Positions 9,559 to 18,414 of a stretch of 64,000 bases of DNA are shown here, piece after piece. This DNA is from Methylomonas koyamae (GTDB lineage: Bacteria > Pseudomonadota > Gammaproteobacteria > Methylococcales > Methylomonadaceae). The stretch spans positions 186,001-250,000 of the forward strand of contig NZ_AP019777.1 of assembly GCF_019669905.1 (NCBI RefSeq). The letters run 5' to 3'. How positions within the stretch are numbered: position 1 is the first letter of the stretch; every line of letters starts with the position of its first letter. The notes beneath the pieces are model-generated. The model saw only the letters and a list, made by a program, of their open reading frames with translations, was not told the origin of the DNA and did no database searches. The position numbers and the translations under genes were made by a program.

Positions 9559-9975
9559 CTAAACAGAGTTAGTTTCGAACCAGGCTTTGATGCGCAGCAT
9601 AAGGCAACTGCGCTTGATTGCGACCATCGCTATTGTTGCTCCGGCTATATCGGCCAATAAATCCAGTACGCTACCCGTTCGACTCGGCACTAATATTTGG
9701 TAGCCTTCCTCGGAAAGCCCAACCAGTAACGTTAGCCAAAACGGTAGGGAAAATAATGAAATGGCTGGGTTGCCACTCCAAATGAAAACAACAAAACAAA
9801 TTAGCAGCGTTAAAATCGCAAACGCGATGAAATGAGCGACTTTGTCTAGTCCCGGAATTTCGCCCATTATTCTGGGCGGGGAGTGTGACGATTCGACGAA
9901 CAACGCCACGACCCAACCGACACTCAACAAAAAAATTAATATTGCAAGTTTGCGATTGCCTTTAAATTTCGTCAT
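9559..9975 (-). CDS. VanZ-family small membrane protein
   Basis: 138 residues with about four membrane helices. It carries the VanZ-like signature: GLDKVAHFIAFAILTLL near residue 42, and GLSEEGYQILVPSRTGSVLD followed by LLADIAGA near residues 85-112. VanZ-domain proteins are common beside exopolysaccharide genes in Proteobacteria, but their role is not established outside the VanZ teicoplanin-resistance context. It lies between the beta-helix protein and the initiating phosphoglycosyltransferase, all on the minus strand. A weak hairpin (about 9535-9553, no T-run) follows the stop. Confidence 0.75.
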   Translation of the reverse strand: MTKFKGNRKLAILIFLLSVGWVVALFVESSHSPPRIMGEIPGLDKVAHFIAFAILTLLICFVVFIWSGNPAISLFSLPFWLTLLVGLSEEGYQILVPSRTGSVLDLLADIAGATIAMVAIKRSCLMLRIKAWFETNSV

Positions 9976-10320
9976 TGCCTAGGTATTTTCGATCACTGAT
10001 TCGGTCGGTTCTAATCGCTTGCGCGAGCAGAGGGCGTTTGTTCGGCAATTTTTACCGAAGCAGGTGCCAAGAATTCCTGTTAGAGAAACTCATAATTGCC
10101 CTCTGGTTTAAATTGAACTTGGGGAGGAGCTGAGGCCCAATTCCTCCTATTCGTCAATGTCGTCTGCTTTTACTTTCGTATGAAGGAAAGAAGCACGTTT
10201 ATTGGAAGCTAAATTTGGATGATTTTCTGGTAAGGACAATAGCTTGAATTTAGGTTGTTTTTATTGCTGCCAAACTGTCCTTATTTTCAAATAATCCAAG
10301 CAATATCCGAGTCAATAGAC
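9976..10320. other. Gap between initiating transferase and VanZ gene
   Basis: About 345 bases without a gene. Composition is intermediate between the AT-rich polysaccharide genes and the GC-rich genes to the right. Short inverted segments are present (for example GGAGGA around 10126 facing TCCTCC around 10143), but no RNA gene or protein frame with recognisable content. It probably holds a promoter for the downstream minus-strand polysaccharide genes. Confidence 0.4.
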
Positions 10321-11742
10321 CTAATACGCCTGCTGCCCAACAAACCCCTTGAAGATCGTGATAATCACGATCTTGATATCCAAAATCACAGACCAATTGC
10401 GGATGTATTCCAGATCGTGGTGGATGCGGGCTTCCATTTTGTCGATGGTTTCGGTTTCGCCGCGGCAGCCGCTGATTTGCGCCAGGCCGGTAATGCCGGG
10501 CTTCATTTTATGGCGCAGCATGTAGCCCTGGATTTGCTTGCGGTAGTATTCGTTATGGGCGATGGCGTGCGGGCGCGGGCCGACCACGGACATGGTGCCG
10601 GCCAGCACGTTCAGAAATTGGGGTAGTTCGTCCAGCGAGGTGCGGCGCAGGAAGCCGCCGAGCGGCGTGACCCGGCTGTCGTTGGCGGTGGCTTGTTTGA
10701 CGGTGTCGCCGTTCTCGCACACCGTCATCGATCTGAACTTCCAGACTTCGATCGGTTCGCCTTTTACGCCGTAACGCAGTTGCTTGAAAATCACCGGTCC
10801 CGGCGAGGTCAGTTTGATGGCGATGGCGATGAGCAGCATCGGGATGGCAATCAGCGGCAGAATGATCGCGCATAAAAATAAGTCTTCCAGGCGTTTGGCG
10901 GTGCCGTCCAGCGACGAATTCAACGGCGTGTCGAACACGCTGACCACCGGTATCCCCTTGACGCTGCTGAGCTTGGATTGCATCAGGTTGAACGTGAAAA
11001 AGTCCGGCACGATATTGACCGATACGGTGCTGTCGGCCAGTTCCTGCACCAACTGGTTGATGCGTTTTTCCGCGCGTAGCGGCAACGTGATGTAGATATG
11101 GTCGATTTCGCCGTGTTTGGCCCGGTCCAGCAGCTCCTTGAAATCGCCGATGATGTTGTCGACCATGTCTTCCTGTTCCCGGCGCTGCTTGTTTTCGATG
11201 CGGTCGTCGAAAAAGCCGATGAATTGATAGCCCAGCCAGGGCATTTCGGTCAAGGCAACGTTCAGGCGCCGACCCAGGGCATTGCCGCCCAGGATGGCGT
11301 AGGTGCGGGTGTTTATGCCGTGCAGGCGCAGATAGGACAAAGCGGAGCGGCGCAAGGTATGCAGCACGATGATGCTGAGCGGCGCCAGCGGCAGCCACAG
11401 CTCCATGACCTCGCGGGAATATTCGAAGCCGAAGTCGAACACGAAAAAACCGCCGGCCACCAGGGCAAAGGCAAAAATCCAGGACAGCAGGATACGGATC
11501 GCATCGTCGAACATCGGATCGCCGCGCCAGCCGTGGTAGATCTCCTGATGCTCGGCAAAAATACCGAACAACACGGTACAGACGATGAACAAGCCCAGAT
11601 ATTCTTTGCCGAACGGCTCGCTGTAAACATGTAGCGACAAGTAAAGCGTGATGAAGATCAGCGCGGTATCGGTCGCACGTTTGATGCTTTGCAATTCGGG
11701 CCGCAGCGGCCGGATAAATCCTTTTGTGCGATATTGAGTCAT
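10321..11742 (-). CDS. Undecaprenyl-phosphate glucose phosphotransferase (WcaJ-type)
   Basis: 473 residues, the normal length for polyisoprenyl-phosphate hexose-1-phosphate transferases. Four N-terminal membrane helices (residues about 25-135) are followed by a CoA-binding-like Rossmann segment (YAILGGNALGRRLNVAL, near 150), a further helix near 285-310, and the catalytic bacterial sugar transferase domain. That domain has VIFKQLRYGVKGEPIEVWKF, then RSM, LRRTSLDELPQFLNVLAGTM and VGPRP. The enzyme starts repeat-unit synthesis by moving sugar-1-phosphate, usually glucose, onto undecaprenyl phosphate. It heads the minus-strand polysaccharide locus and is GC-rich like the chromosome to its right, so the island boundary lies to its left. 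Confidence 0.9.
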   Translation of the reverse strand: MTQYRTKGFIRPLRPELQSIKRATDTALIFITLYLSLHVYSEPFGKEYLGLFIVCTVLFGIFAEHQEIYHGWRGDPMFDDAIRILLSWIFAFALVAGGFFVFDFGFEYSREVMELWLPLAPLSIIVLHTLRRSALSYLRLHGINTRTYAILGGNALGRRLNVALTEMPWLGYQFIGFFDDRIENKQRREQEDMVDNIIGDFKELLDRAKHGEIDHIYITLPLRAEKRINQLVQELADSTVSVNIVPDFFTFNLMQSKLSSVKGIPVVSVFDTPLNSSLDGTAKRLEDLFLCAIILPLIAIPMLLIAIAIKLTSPGPVIFKQLRYGVKGEPIEVWKFRSMTVCENGDTVKQATANDSRVTPLGGFLRRTSLDELPQFLNVLAGTMSVVGPRPHAIAHNEYYRKQIQGYMLRHKMKPGITGLAQISGCRGETETIDKMEARIHHDLEYIRNWSVILDIKIVIITIFKGFVGQQAY

Positions 11743-12179
11743 ATCAAATTTACTGATTTAGCCAAGTTAACTTCACGTGTCTGCCTGAATTATAGAACCA
11801 TACACCCGGCTTATTTCGGCTTAATGAAAGCTTAATGAAACTTGGGTGATGTTCTTTGCTCGCTCTGCAGGCCGCTAATTTGCCGGGCCGTTTGCGGTTT
11901 TTCGCCCGCGGCTGGTGCCGTGGGAACCGCAATCTCCTTGTCGTTTTTGCGCCCTCGCCAATGCGGGATGCGTTTTTTATGAGGACCAACGGATCGGAAA
12001 ACGGCTATGGTCGCCGCACTCCGTCGGACAGGTTATAACCGCTAACCGGGGCGCGCGTCCAGTGCAAACTTGTGCGGCAATCGGCGCGAGCAGTTGCCGC
12101 CGGCCGCGAAAATTTAGGATAGGCGGCGTTCTTCTGTTATTTTTTATCGCTTTTAGAACTACCCCAGCTAATAGCCGCC
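11743..12179. other. Divergent gap between the polysaccharide locus and pyrF
   Basis: About 440 bases between the minus-strand initiating transferase and plus-strand pyrF, so promoters for both directions should lie here. Short frames on either strand do not resemble known proteins and lack ribosome sites. No RNA gene or clear hairpin was seen. Confidence 0.4.
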
Positions 12180-12905
12180 ATGAGCAATTCTTTCATTTCG
12201 CAAAAACCCATTCCGGTCCGCGACCGCCTGATCATGGCGTTGGATGTCGCCAGCATCGCCGAAGCCCAAGCCCTGGTCGAAGAACTCGGCGACGCGGTGG
12301 TATTTTATAAAGTTGGCATGGAATTGTTCATGTCCGGCGACTATTTCGGTTTCATCGAATGGCTGAAGGCGCGCGATAAAAAAGTCTTCGTCGATCTGAA
12401 GTTTTTCGACATTCCGGCCACGGTCGGCCGGGCAATCAAAGCCTTGAGCAATAAAGGCGTGGATTTGGCGACGATACACGGCAACGATTCGATCATGGAA
12501 GCCGCCGCCGCCGCCAAAGGCGATTTGAAAGTACTGGCCGTGACCGCATTGACCAGCCTGGACCGCGGCGATTTGGACGATTTGGGTTTTCAATGCGACG
12601 TCAAAGAATTGGTGTTGTCGCGCGCCAAGCGAGCGCTGCAAATCGGCTGCGACGGCATCGTCTCGTCCGGTTTGGAAGTGGCGATGATCCGCGAGCAGCT
12701 CGGCGAAAAACTGCTGGTCATCACGCCCGGCATTCGCCCGGTCGACAACCGCGAAGACGACGACCAAAAACGCGCGGTCAGCGTCGAACAAGCCATCCAA
12801 AACGGCGCCGATTACATTGTCGTCGGCCGCCCGATCCGCGACGCCGCCGACCGCAAGGCGATGGCGGAAAAAATCCAAGGTCAGATTGCGGCGCAGTTCG
12901 CATAA
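12180..12905 (+). CDS. pyrF: Orotidine 5'-phosphate decarboxylase
   Basis: 241 residues, standard length. It decarboxylates OMP to UMP in the last step of de novo pyrimidine synthesis. The N-terminal PVRDRLIMALDVASIAEA contains the substrate-site Asp, KVFVDLKFFDIPATVGRA carries the catalytic D-x-K-x-x-D charge network (FVDLKFFDIP), and the C-terminal phosphate-binding block reads ITPGIRP and YIVVGRPIRDA. It is monocistronic or first in a loose plus-strand run: the next gene, aroK, starts about 250 bases later beyond a REP pair. It lacks the fusion or insert found in archaeal or eukaryotic versions. Confidence 0.96.
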   Translation: MSNSFISQKPIPVRDRLIMALDVASIAEAQALVEELGDAVVFYKVGMELFMSGDYFGFIEWLKARDKKVFVDLKFFDIPATVGRAIKALSNKGVDLATIHGNDSIMEAAAAAKGDLKVLAVTALTSLDRGDLDDLGFQCDVKELVLSRAKRALQIGCDGIVSSGLEVAMIREQLGEKLLVITPGIRPVDNREDDDQKRAVSVEQAIQNGADYIVVGRPIRDAADRKAMAEKIQGQIAAQFA

Positions 12906-12953
12906 GCTTTGGCGCCGGTTTGCTCCTACAGCGGGACGATACGGTTAAGTATG

Positions 12954-13013
12954 GTAGGAGCGGGCCCTGCCCGCGATCAAACGCCTTCAGTCGCAGGCAT
13001 GGCCTGCTCCCAC
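12954..13013. repeat. Inverted pair of REP-like palindromic units (REPIN-type)
   Basis: Unit 1 at 12954-12976 is GTAGGAGC, GGGCCCTGCCC, GCGA (23 bases). Unit 2 at 12991-13013, read on the minus strand, is the same 23-base pattern with four substitutions (GTGGGAGC, AGGCCATGCCT, GCGA). The two face each other 14 bases apart, as in REPIN elements mobilised by REP-associated tyrosine transposases. A truncated third unit (TGTAGGAGCA on the minus strand) lies at about 12920-12929. The position between pyrF and aroK is intergenic, as usual. No RAYT transposase gene is in the window. Confidence 0.8.
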
Positions 13014-13153
13014 AGAAAATGACATCAGGACGATAGTTGGGGGATTAACAGCCGGCATAGGCCCGATGCGCGCCGCGCGCATCTTAAAATTTCACTCGCC
13101 GGCAAAAGTGGGCATAATGCTCCGGTTTTTTAGTGCGCATAATCAGCCATGCA

Positions 13154-13699
13154 ATGAAACCAGCGGCCAATATTTATCTGATCGGTTTGATGGGCGTCGG
13201 CAAGACCACCATCGGCAAGCAGCTAGCCAAAGCGTTGCAGTGGCCGTTTTACGACAGCGACAAAGTGATCGAGGAGTGCACCGGGGTCGATATCCCGACC
13301 ATTTTTTCCTACGAGGGCGAAGAGGGCTTTCGGCTGCGCGAGCAGGCGGTGATCCACCATCTTTCTCTGAAGCAGGGCATCGTGATGGCGACCGGCGGCG
13401 GCGCCGTGATCAAACCGGAAAACCGCCAGGCCTTGATCCAGAACGGTTTCGTGGTTTATCTGCAATGCTCGATCGACAAAATCCTGCACCGCACCAAACA
13501 CGATACGCAACGGCCGTTATTGCGTACCGAAAATCCGCGCCAGCGCTTGCAAACCCTGCTGGCCGAGCGCGACCCGCTGTACCGCGAGTGCGCCGATTTC
13601 AAAATCGATTCGGGCGTACTGCCCACCAAAACCGTCGTCAAAACCATCTTGCAGCAATACCAGGCTGCTCTGGAAGACCATGAAAGAATTGCGAGTTGA
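13154..13699 (+). CDS. aroK: Shikimate kinase
   Basis: 181 residues from ATG at 13154. An in-frame GTG 21 bases upstream would add a tail not seen in the family. It phosphorylates shikimate with ATP in the chorismate pathway. The P-loop is IYLIGLMGVGKTTIGKQL (residues about 7-24), the shikimate-site Asp is in FYDSDKVIEE, GEEGFR carries the substrate Arg, and VMATGGGAV is the GGG substrate loop. The LID region reads RPLLRTENPRQRL. Its 3' end overlaps aroB by 20 bases, matching the widely conserved aroK-aroB-damX order of Gammaproteobacteria. Confidence 0.95.
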   Translation: MKPAANIYLIGLMGVGKTTIGKQLAKALQWPFYDSDKVIEECTGVDIPTIFSYEGEEGFRLREQAVIHHLSLKQGIVMATGGGAVIKPENRQALIQNGFVVYLQCSIDKILHRTKHDTQRPLLRTENPRQRLQTLLAERDPLYRECADFKIDSGVLPTKTVVKTILQQYQAALEDHERIAS

Positions 13700-14762
13700 T
13701 TTAGGCAACCAGCGCAGTTATCCGATCTACATCGGTTCCGGGCTGTTGCAACAAGCCGAGTTATTGCGTCGGCACATTCGTTCCAAACAAGTGCTGGTGG
13801 TCAGCAACGAAACGATTGCGCCGCTGTATTTAAACCAAGTTTTGGCCAATCTGGCCGATTACCAGACCGAAGCCGTGATTCTGCCGGACGGCGAGCAGTA
13901 CAAAACCCTGCACTATCTGGAAAAAATCTTCGACGGCTTGCTGGCCAATAAATTTAGCCGCAACGCCACGTTGATCGCGCTGGGCGGCGGCGTGATCGGC
14001 GACATGGGCGGTTTTGCCGCGGCCTGTTACCAGCGCGGCATCGCCTTCATCCAGATTCCGACGACGTTATTGGCCCAAGTCGATTCGTCGGTCGGCGGCA
14101 AGACCGGCGTCAACCATGCGCTGGGCAAAAACATGATCGGCGCCTTCTACCAGCCGCAATGCGTGATCGCCGACGCCGACGTGCTCGACACACTGGACGA
14201 CCGGCAATTGTCGGCCGGCCTGGCCGAAGTTATTAAATATGGCCTGATCCGCGATCCGGAATTCTTGCACTGGCTGGAAGCCAATTTGCCCAACTTGCTG
14301 GCCCGCGACAAGGCCGCGTTGGCCTATGCCATCGAGCGCTCCTGCATCAACAAAGCCGAGGTGGTCGGCGAAGACGAATTCGAATCCGGCGTGCGCGCCA
14401 CGTTGAATCTGGGCCACACCTTCGGCCATGCCATCGAAACCGGCAGCGGTTACGGCCATTATCTGCACGGCGAAGCAGTCGCGATCGGCACCTGTTTTGC
14501 CGCCGATTTGTCGCGCCGGCTGGGTTGGTTGCACGATGCCGACGTGGCGCGCATTATCGCTATCTTCAAAGCCGCCAACTTGCCGGTGACGCCGCCGGCC
14601 GACATGATCACCGAGCAATACGTCGATTTGATGGCGGTCGACAAGAAAAACATCGATGGCAAGATTCGGGTGATTTTGTTGGAAGCGCTCGGCAAGGCGT
14701 CGTTGCCGGTCAACGTCGATTTGGCCCAGTTGCAAGCCACGTTAAACGGTTATGCTGGATAA
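13680..14762 (+). CDS. aroB: 3-dehydroquinate synthase
   Basis: 360 residues. It cyclises DAHP to 3-dehydroquinate using NAD and a divalent metal, the second step of the shikimate pathway. Visible family blocks are DGEQYKTLHYLEKIFDGLL (NAD side), GGGVIGDMGGFAAACYQRG, PTTLLAQVDSSVGGKTGVNH, and the metal-binding GHTFGHAIETGSGYGHYLHG with its two His, plus the Glu in GLAEVIKYGL. It overlaps aroK upstream (20 bases) and the damX-like gene downstream (11 bases), so the three are one translationally coupled operon. Confidence 0.96.
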   Translation: MKELRVDLGNQRSYPIYIGSGLLQQAELLRRHIRSKQVLVVSNETIAPLYLNQVLANLADYQTEAVILPDGEQYKTLHYLEKIFDGLLANKFSRNATLIALGGGVIGDMGGFAAACYQRGIAFIQIPTTLLAQVDSSVGGKTGVNHALGKNMIGAFYQPQCVIADADVLDTLDDRQLSAGLAEVIKYGLIRDPEFLHWLEANLPNLLARDKAALAYAIERSCINKAEVVGEDEFESGVRATLNLGHTFGHAIETGSGYGHYLHGEAVAIGTCFAADLSRRLGWLHDADVARIIAIFKAANLPVTPPADMITEQYVDLMAVDKKNIDGKIRVILLEALGKASLPVNVDLAQLQATLNGYAG

Positions 14763-16338
14763 CGACGACCTGACCTACAGCTACCAACGCCGCTCGGTCA
14801 ACAACAGCCCGGAGCGGGCGCTGATTACGCTGGAACGCTCGCAAAAACTGGATTTGTTGGTGCATTTGCTGGCGAACCTGCAGCAGTCTTTGATCGTCTG
14901 CGGCCCGGACGGCATCGGTAAAACCACGCTATTGGAAACCGTCCGCCAAAACCGCAAGGACTTGTGGGACATCGTGCTGCTACGGGCCACGCCGAATTCG
15001 AGTTTCGAAAGCCTGGTCGTCGAACTGCTGCGCGGCCTGAATCTTAAAACCGCATCCGCTTTCGACATCAACGCCTTGCGCGACGCCTGCACCCGGCAAA
15101 AAGTGGTGTTGCTGGTCGACGATGCCGGCGACTTGAGTCCCGGTCTGCTGACGATGCTGATCGAACTGGCCGACTCGATTCCGGGCTTGCGTTTGGTGTT
15201 TGCGATGAGCCACGACCAATTCCATATCAAGAGCGGCACCGACAAAGTGGTCGAGGAATGCCACTTCATCGAATTGCCGCCGTTGAACCGAAAACAATGC
15301 GGCGAGTATTTGCAAAACCTGTCGGCGCAACCCGGCGCGGTATTGTCGTTCAATGCCGTCACCGATAACCTGGTCGAGCAAGTGTATCGCGACACCCACG
15401 GCATTCCGGGCAAGATTCTGGCCGAATTGCCCAAGTTGGCTCACTACCAGAGCCGTAAAACCGCCCGCACCGGGTTGTGGCTGGGCATCGCCGCGATTGC
15501 AGCCGGAGCCGGTTATGTGGCGCTCAAGCTAATGCCGTCCGAACCAGCGCCACCGCCGGAACCGGCGCCGCTTGCCTTGGCCGAGCCCGCGAAACCGGCC
15601 GAGCCGACGGCTGAGGCTGCGTCGCCAGCGCCAGCCGTTTCGGCACCGGAGCAGCCTGAACCGGCGAATCCGCAGCCGCAGCCTGCCGCGCCGGCAATGC
15701 CTGCCGCCGCAGCGTCGGCACCGGCCCAGGTTCAAGCGCCTGCGCCCGTACATGCCCCGGCATCGGCACCCGCAGTAACCGCTGCGGTTCCCGAATCCGC
15801 CCCGACGCCGGTCAAACCCGAATCGGCCGCCGCGGTAACCGCGCAAGACTCAACCGGCCAAAGCGCCGCGCCAGCTTCGGTTAACGCCGATGCGGCGCCG
15901 AAACCGGCCGCAGCCGAACCCGCCGCCGTTGCGGCAAGCGCCGAATCCGCGCCCGCTCCGGCCGCTGCCGCGGCTCCGGCTCCGGCAATAGCGCCGCCGG
16001 CCCCGGCAAAACCGGCGGAGCGCAAGCCCGGCAAACCGATTGCCGAAGGCGGCGACTACGATTGGATCATGGCCCAGCCGCCGAATAACTTTACGTTGCA
16101 GGTGATGGTGCTGTCCGATAAAGCCGCGGTAACCCGTTTTCTGAAAAAATACGCCGATTACCGCGATGCGTTAACCTACTATCCGATAAACAAAGGCGAA
16201 CAGGAAAAATACGTGCTGATCTACGGCTCGTTTGCCACGGCCGCCGAAGCTCAGCAATTCAAAGCAGTGATGCCCAACGATTTTAAACAGGCGCTGGAAA
16301 AGCGTTTTAGAGCGGTGCAGAAAGAAAGCCGCCGCTGA
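14752..16338 (+). CDS. DamX-like protein: AAA ATPase, single membrane helix, Pro/Ala linker and SPOR domain
   Basis: 528 residues in four parts. Residues 25-230 are an ExeA/AAA-like ATPase with Walker [10 protein letters not shown] (51-59) and Walker [11 protein letters not shown] (118-127). A membrane helix spans about 241-260. A very Pro/Ala-rich linker runs from about 262 to 430. A C-terminal SPOR domain (about 444-525) starts [20 protein letters not shown] and includes [19 protein letters not shown] domains bind denuded septal peptidoglycan, so a role at the division site is likely, as for E. coli DamX. The gene order aroK-aroB-this gene matches E. coli aroKB-damX. The large linker is presumably extended in the periplasm. 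Confidence 0.82.
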   Translation: MLDNDDLTYSYQRRSVNNSPERALITLERSQKLDLLVHLLANLQQSLIVCGPDGIGKTTLLETVRQNRKDLWDIVLLRATPNSSFESLVVELLRGLNLKTASAFDINALRDACTRQKVVLLVDDAGDLSPGLLTMLIELADSIPGLRLVFAMSHDQFHIKSGTDKVVEECHFIELPPLNRKQCGEYLQNLSAQPGAVLSFNAVTDNLVEQVYRDTHGIPGKILAELPKLAHYQSRKTARTGLWLGIAAIAAGAGYVALKLMPSEPAPPPEPAPLALAEPAKPAEPTAEAASPAPAVSAPEQPEPANPQPQPAAPAMPAAAASAPAQVQAPAPVHAPASAPAVTAAVPESAPTPVKPESAAAVTAQDSTGQSAAPASVNADAAPKPAAAEPAAVAASAESAPAPAAAAAPAPAIAPPAPAKPAERKPGKPIAEGGDYDWIMAQPPNNFTLQVMVLSDKAAVTRFLKKYADYRDALTYYPINKGEQEKYVLIYGSFATAAEAQQFKAVMPNDFKQALEKRFRAVQKESRR

Positions 16339-16358
16339 TCAATCCTACCCACCGAAAC

Positions 16359-17432
16359 ATGAGCCAACTACAAAACGATTTATTTCTGCGCGCGCTGTTA
16401 AGACAACCGGTCGAGCGCACGCCAAGCTGGATGATGCGCCAGGCCGGGCGTTATTTGCCCGAATACCGTGCGGTCCGCGCCAAGGCCGGCAGTTTCATGC
16501 AACTGTGCACCAATCCGGAATTGGCTTGCGAAGTGACCATGCAACCGCTGGAGCGCTACGGCTTCGATGCGGCGATTTTGTTCTCCGACATCCTGACTAT
16601 CCCGGACGCGATGGGCCTGGGCCTGTCGTTTTCGGAAGGCGAAGGCCCGCAATTCGCCCGCCCGGTCCGCACCGGCGCCGACATCGCCAATTTGGCGGTG
16701 CCCGATCCGGAAGCGGAATTGCGCTACGTGATCGACGCGGTGCGCCTGATCAAAACCAATCTACAGGGCCGGGTGCCGCTGATCGGTTTTTCCGGCAGCC
16801 CGTGGACGCTCGCGACCTACATGGTGGAAGGCAAGAGCAGCAAGAGCTTTCAAAAAGTCAAAAGTCTGATGTTCGAGCAGCCGCAACTGATGCACCAAAT
16901 GTTGGACACTTTGGCTCAGGCGGTAGCCGCTTATTTGAACGCGCAGATTGCCGCCGGCGCCGATGCGGTGATGGTGTTCGACACCTGGGGCGGCATGCTC
17001 AGCCACGCCGATTATTTGGAGTTTTCGTTGCGCTATGCCCGGCAAGTCAAGGACTTGTTGCAAACCGAACGCGACGGCCGGCAGATTCCGACCATCCTAT
17101 TCACCAAAGGCGGCGGCTTGTGGCTGGAAGCGATGGCCGACACCGGCTACGACGCGCTGGGCCTGGATTGGCAGACCGATATCGGCCAAGCCCGGGCCAG
17201 AGTCGGCGACCGGGTGGCCTTGCAAGGCAATATGGACCCGATCACGCTGTACGCCAAGCCCGACGTGATCCGCGCCAAAGTCGGCGAGGTGCTGGCCGGC
17301 TTCGGCCATGGCTCGGGCCACGTGTTCAATCTGGGCCACGGCATACTGCCGGATATCGATCCGGAGCACGTTAAGGCCATGGTCGATGCGGTCCGCGAAT
17401 TGAGTCCGCAGTACCACGCTGCCGGCGCCTGA
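16359..17432 (+). CDS. hemE: Uroporphyrinogen decarboxylase
   Basis: 357 residues, normal length. It removes four acetate carboxyls from uroporphyrinogen III to give coproporphyrinogen III for haem. The first signature [19 protein letters not shown] carries the substrate-binding Arg. The catalytic Asp lies in [20 protein letters not shown], and the second signature is [29 protein letters not shown] and [10 protein letters not shown] complete the barrel. It starts 20 bases after the damX-like gene and may share its transcript. Confidence 0.96.
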   Translation: MSQLQNDLFLRALLRQPVERTPSWMMRQAGRYLPEYRAVRAKAGSFMQLCTNPELACEVTMQPLERYGFDAAILFSDILTIPDAMGLGLSFSEGEGPQFARPVRTGADIANLAVPDPEAELRYVIDAVRLIKTNLQGRVPLIGFSGSPWTLATYMVEGKSSKSFQKVKSLMFEQPQLMHQMLDTLAQAVAAYLNAQIAAGADAVMVFDTWGGMLSHADYLEFSLRYARQVKDLLQTERDGRQIPTILFTKGGGLWLEAMADTGYDALGLDWQTDIGQARARVGDRVALQGNMDPITLYAKPDVIRAKVGEVLAGFGHGSGHVFNLGHGILPDIDPEHVKAMVDAVRELSPQYHAAGA

Positions 17433-17459
17433 CGCGGCGCGCTCGGTCAGGATTGGGCA

Positions 17460-17879
17460 ATGTGGTTGCAAAGGCGCATTCAATTGGCCGCCAAACCGCG
17501 CGGCTTCCATCTGGTGACCCGCGAGATTTGCGGACAGTTCCCGGAACTGGATCGGATCGAGATTGGCCTGGCCCACTTTTTTCTGCAACATACGTCGGCT
17601 TCGCTGGCGATCAACGAGAATGCCGACGCCGACGTGCGCCGCGATTTGGAAAGCTATTTTTCCCGTGCCGTTGCCGAAAATGAACCCTATTACCGGCACA
17701 CGCTCGAAGGACCGGACGATATGCCGGCGCATATCAAAACCGTCATTCTGGGGAGTTCTTTGAGCATCCCCGTCAGCGACGGCCAACTGGCGCTCGGCAT
17801 CTGGCAAGGGATTTATCTATGCGAACACCGTAACCACGCCGGCAGTCGCAGCGTTATCGTCACGCTGCACGGCGAATAA
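17460..17879 (+). CDS. YjbQ/UPF0047 family protein
   Basis: 139 residues, the usual single-domain length. Conserved blocks are LAHFFLQHTSASLAINENAD, PYYRHTLEGPDDMPAHIKT and LALGIWQGIYLCEHR, which include the His and Glu residues lining the metal/anion site in structures of this family. Homologues including E. coli YjbQ show weak thiamine-phosphate synthase activity, but the physiological role is not established. It lies 27 bases after hemE and 10 bases before the DUF411 gene, on the same strand. Confidence 0.88.
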   Translation: MWLQRRIQLAAKPRGFHLVTREICGQFPELDRIEIGLAHFFLQHTSASLAINENADADVRRDLESYFSRAVAENEPYYRHTLEGPDDMPAHIKTVILGSSLSIPVSDGQLALGIWQGIYLCEHRNHAGSRSVIVTLHGE

Positions 17880-17889
17880 AGAGGTATTT

Positions 17890-18354
17890 ATGAAATTATT
17901 CAGATCGACGGCAATCCTGGTTTTGGCATCATTCGGTTTTTCGGCCTGCGCCGAGCAAACGGCGGCCGGCGGCCCGGAAATGACTGTCTACCGTAGCCCG
18001 ACCTGCGGTTGCTGCGGCAAATGGCTGGAACACGCCAGACAAAGCGGTTTCAAGATCAACGATGTGATCAGCGACGACATGGACGCGATCAAGGCCCGCT
18101 ACGGCGTTCCGGAAAAATTGGCGTCCTGCCATACCGCGATCGTCGACGGCTACGTCGTCGAAGGCCACGTGCCGGCTGGCGACATCCAGAAAATGCTGCA
18201 AGCCAAACCTCAAGTGGCCGGCTTGGCCGCGCCCGGCATGCCGATGGGTAGCCCCGGCATGGAAATGGGCGGACGCCAAGATACTTACCAAGTCGTGTCG
18301 TTCGACAAAGCGGGTAAGGCCGAGGTGTTCGCCGAGCATGGCGACAATCGCTAA
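17890..18354 (+). CDS. DUF411 lipoprotein, probable copper-related
   Basis: 154 residues from ATG at 17890, with a good AAGAGGT ribosome site. The signal peptide ends in a lipobox (FGFSAC, Cys at about 20), so the mature protein is predicted to be lipid-anchored. The DUF411 core starts MTVYRSPTCGCCGKWLEHAR, whose CGCC cluster and later SCHTAIVDGYVVEGHVPAGD are the family hallmark. DUF411 proteins are often encoded near copper-handling genes, and a thioredoxin-like fold with metal-binding Cys is assumed. A Met/Gly-rich stretch (GMPMGSPGMEMGG) near residue 115 could be a second copper site. Confidence 0.85.
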   Translation: MKLFRSTAILVLASFGFSACAEQTAAGGPEMTVYRSPTCGCCGKWLEHARQSGFKINDVISDDMDAIKARYGVPEKLASCHTAIVDGYVVEGHVPAGDIQKMLQAKPQVAGLAAPGMPMGSPGMEMGGRQDTYQVVSFDKAGKAEVFAEHGDNR

Positions 18355-18414
18355 TTCCGCCACCGACCGAAACAGCCGTGCCCGGGTCGATTTCTACTAC
18401 CTTTAACGCGCGGA

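Noticed and set aside
10553..11398. Long minus-strand frame of 281 codons inside the initiating transferase
   Set aside because: It is in another frame of the WcaJ-type gene and has Arg/His-rich composition typical of shadow frames in GC-rich DNA. The true frame has clear family motifs.
11750..11989. 79-codon minus-strand frame in the gap before pyrF
   Set aside because: Basic, low-complexity sequence, no ribosome site, no family likeness.
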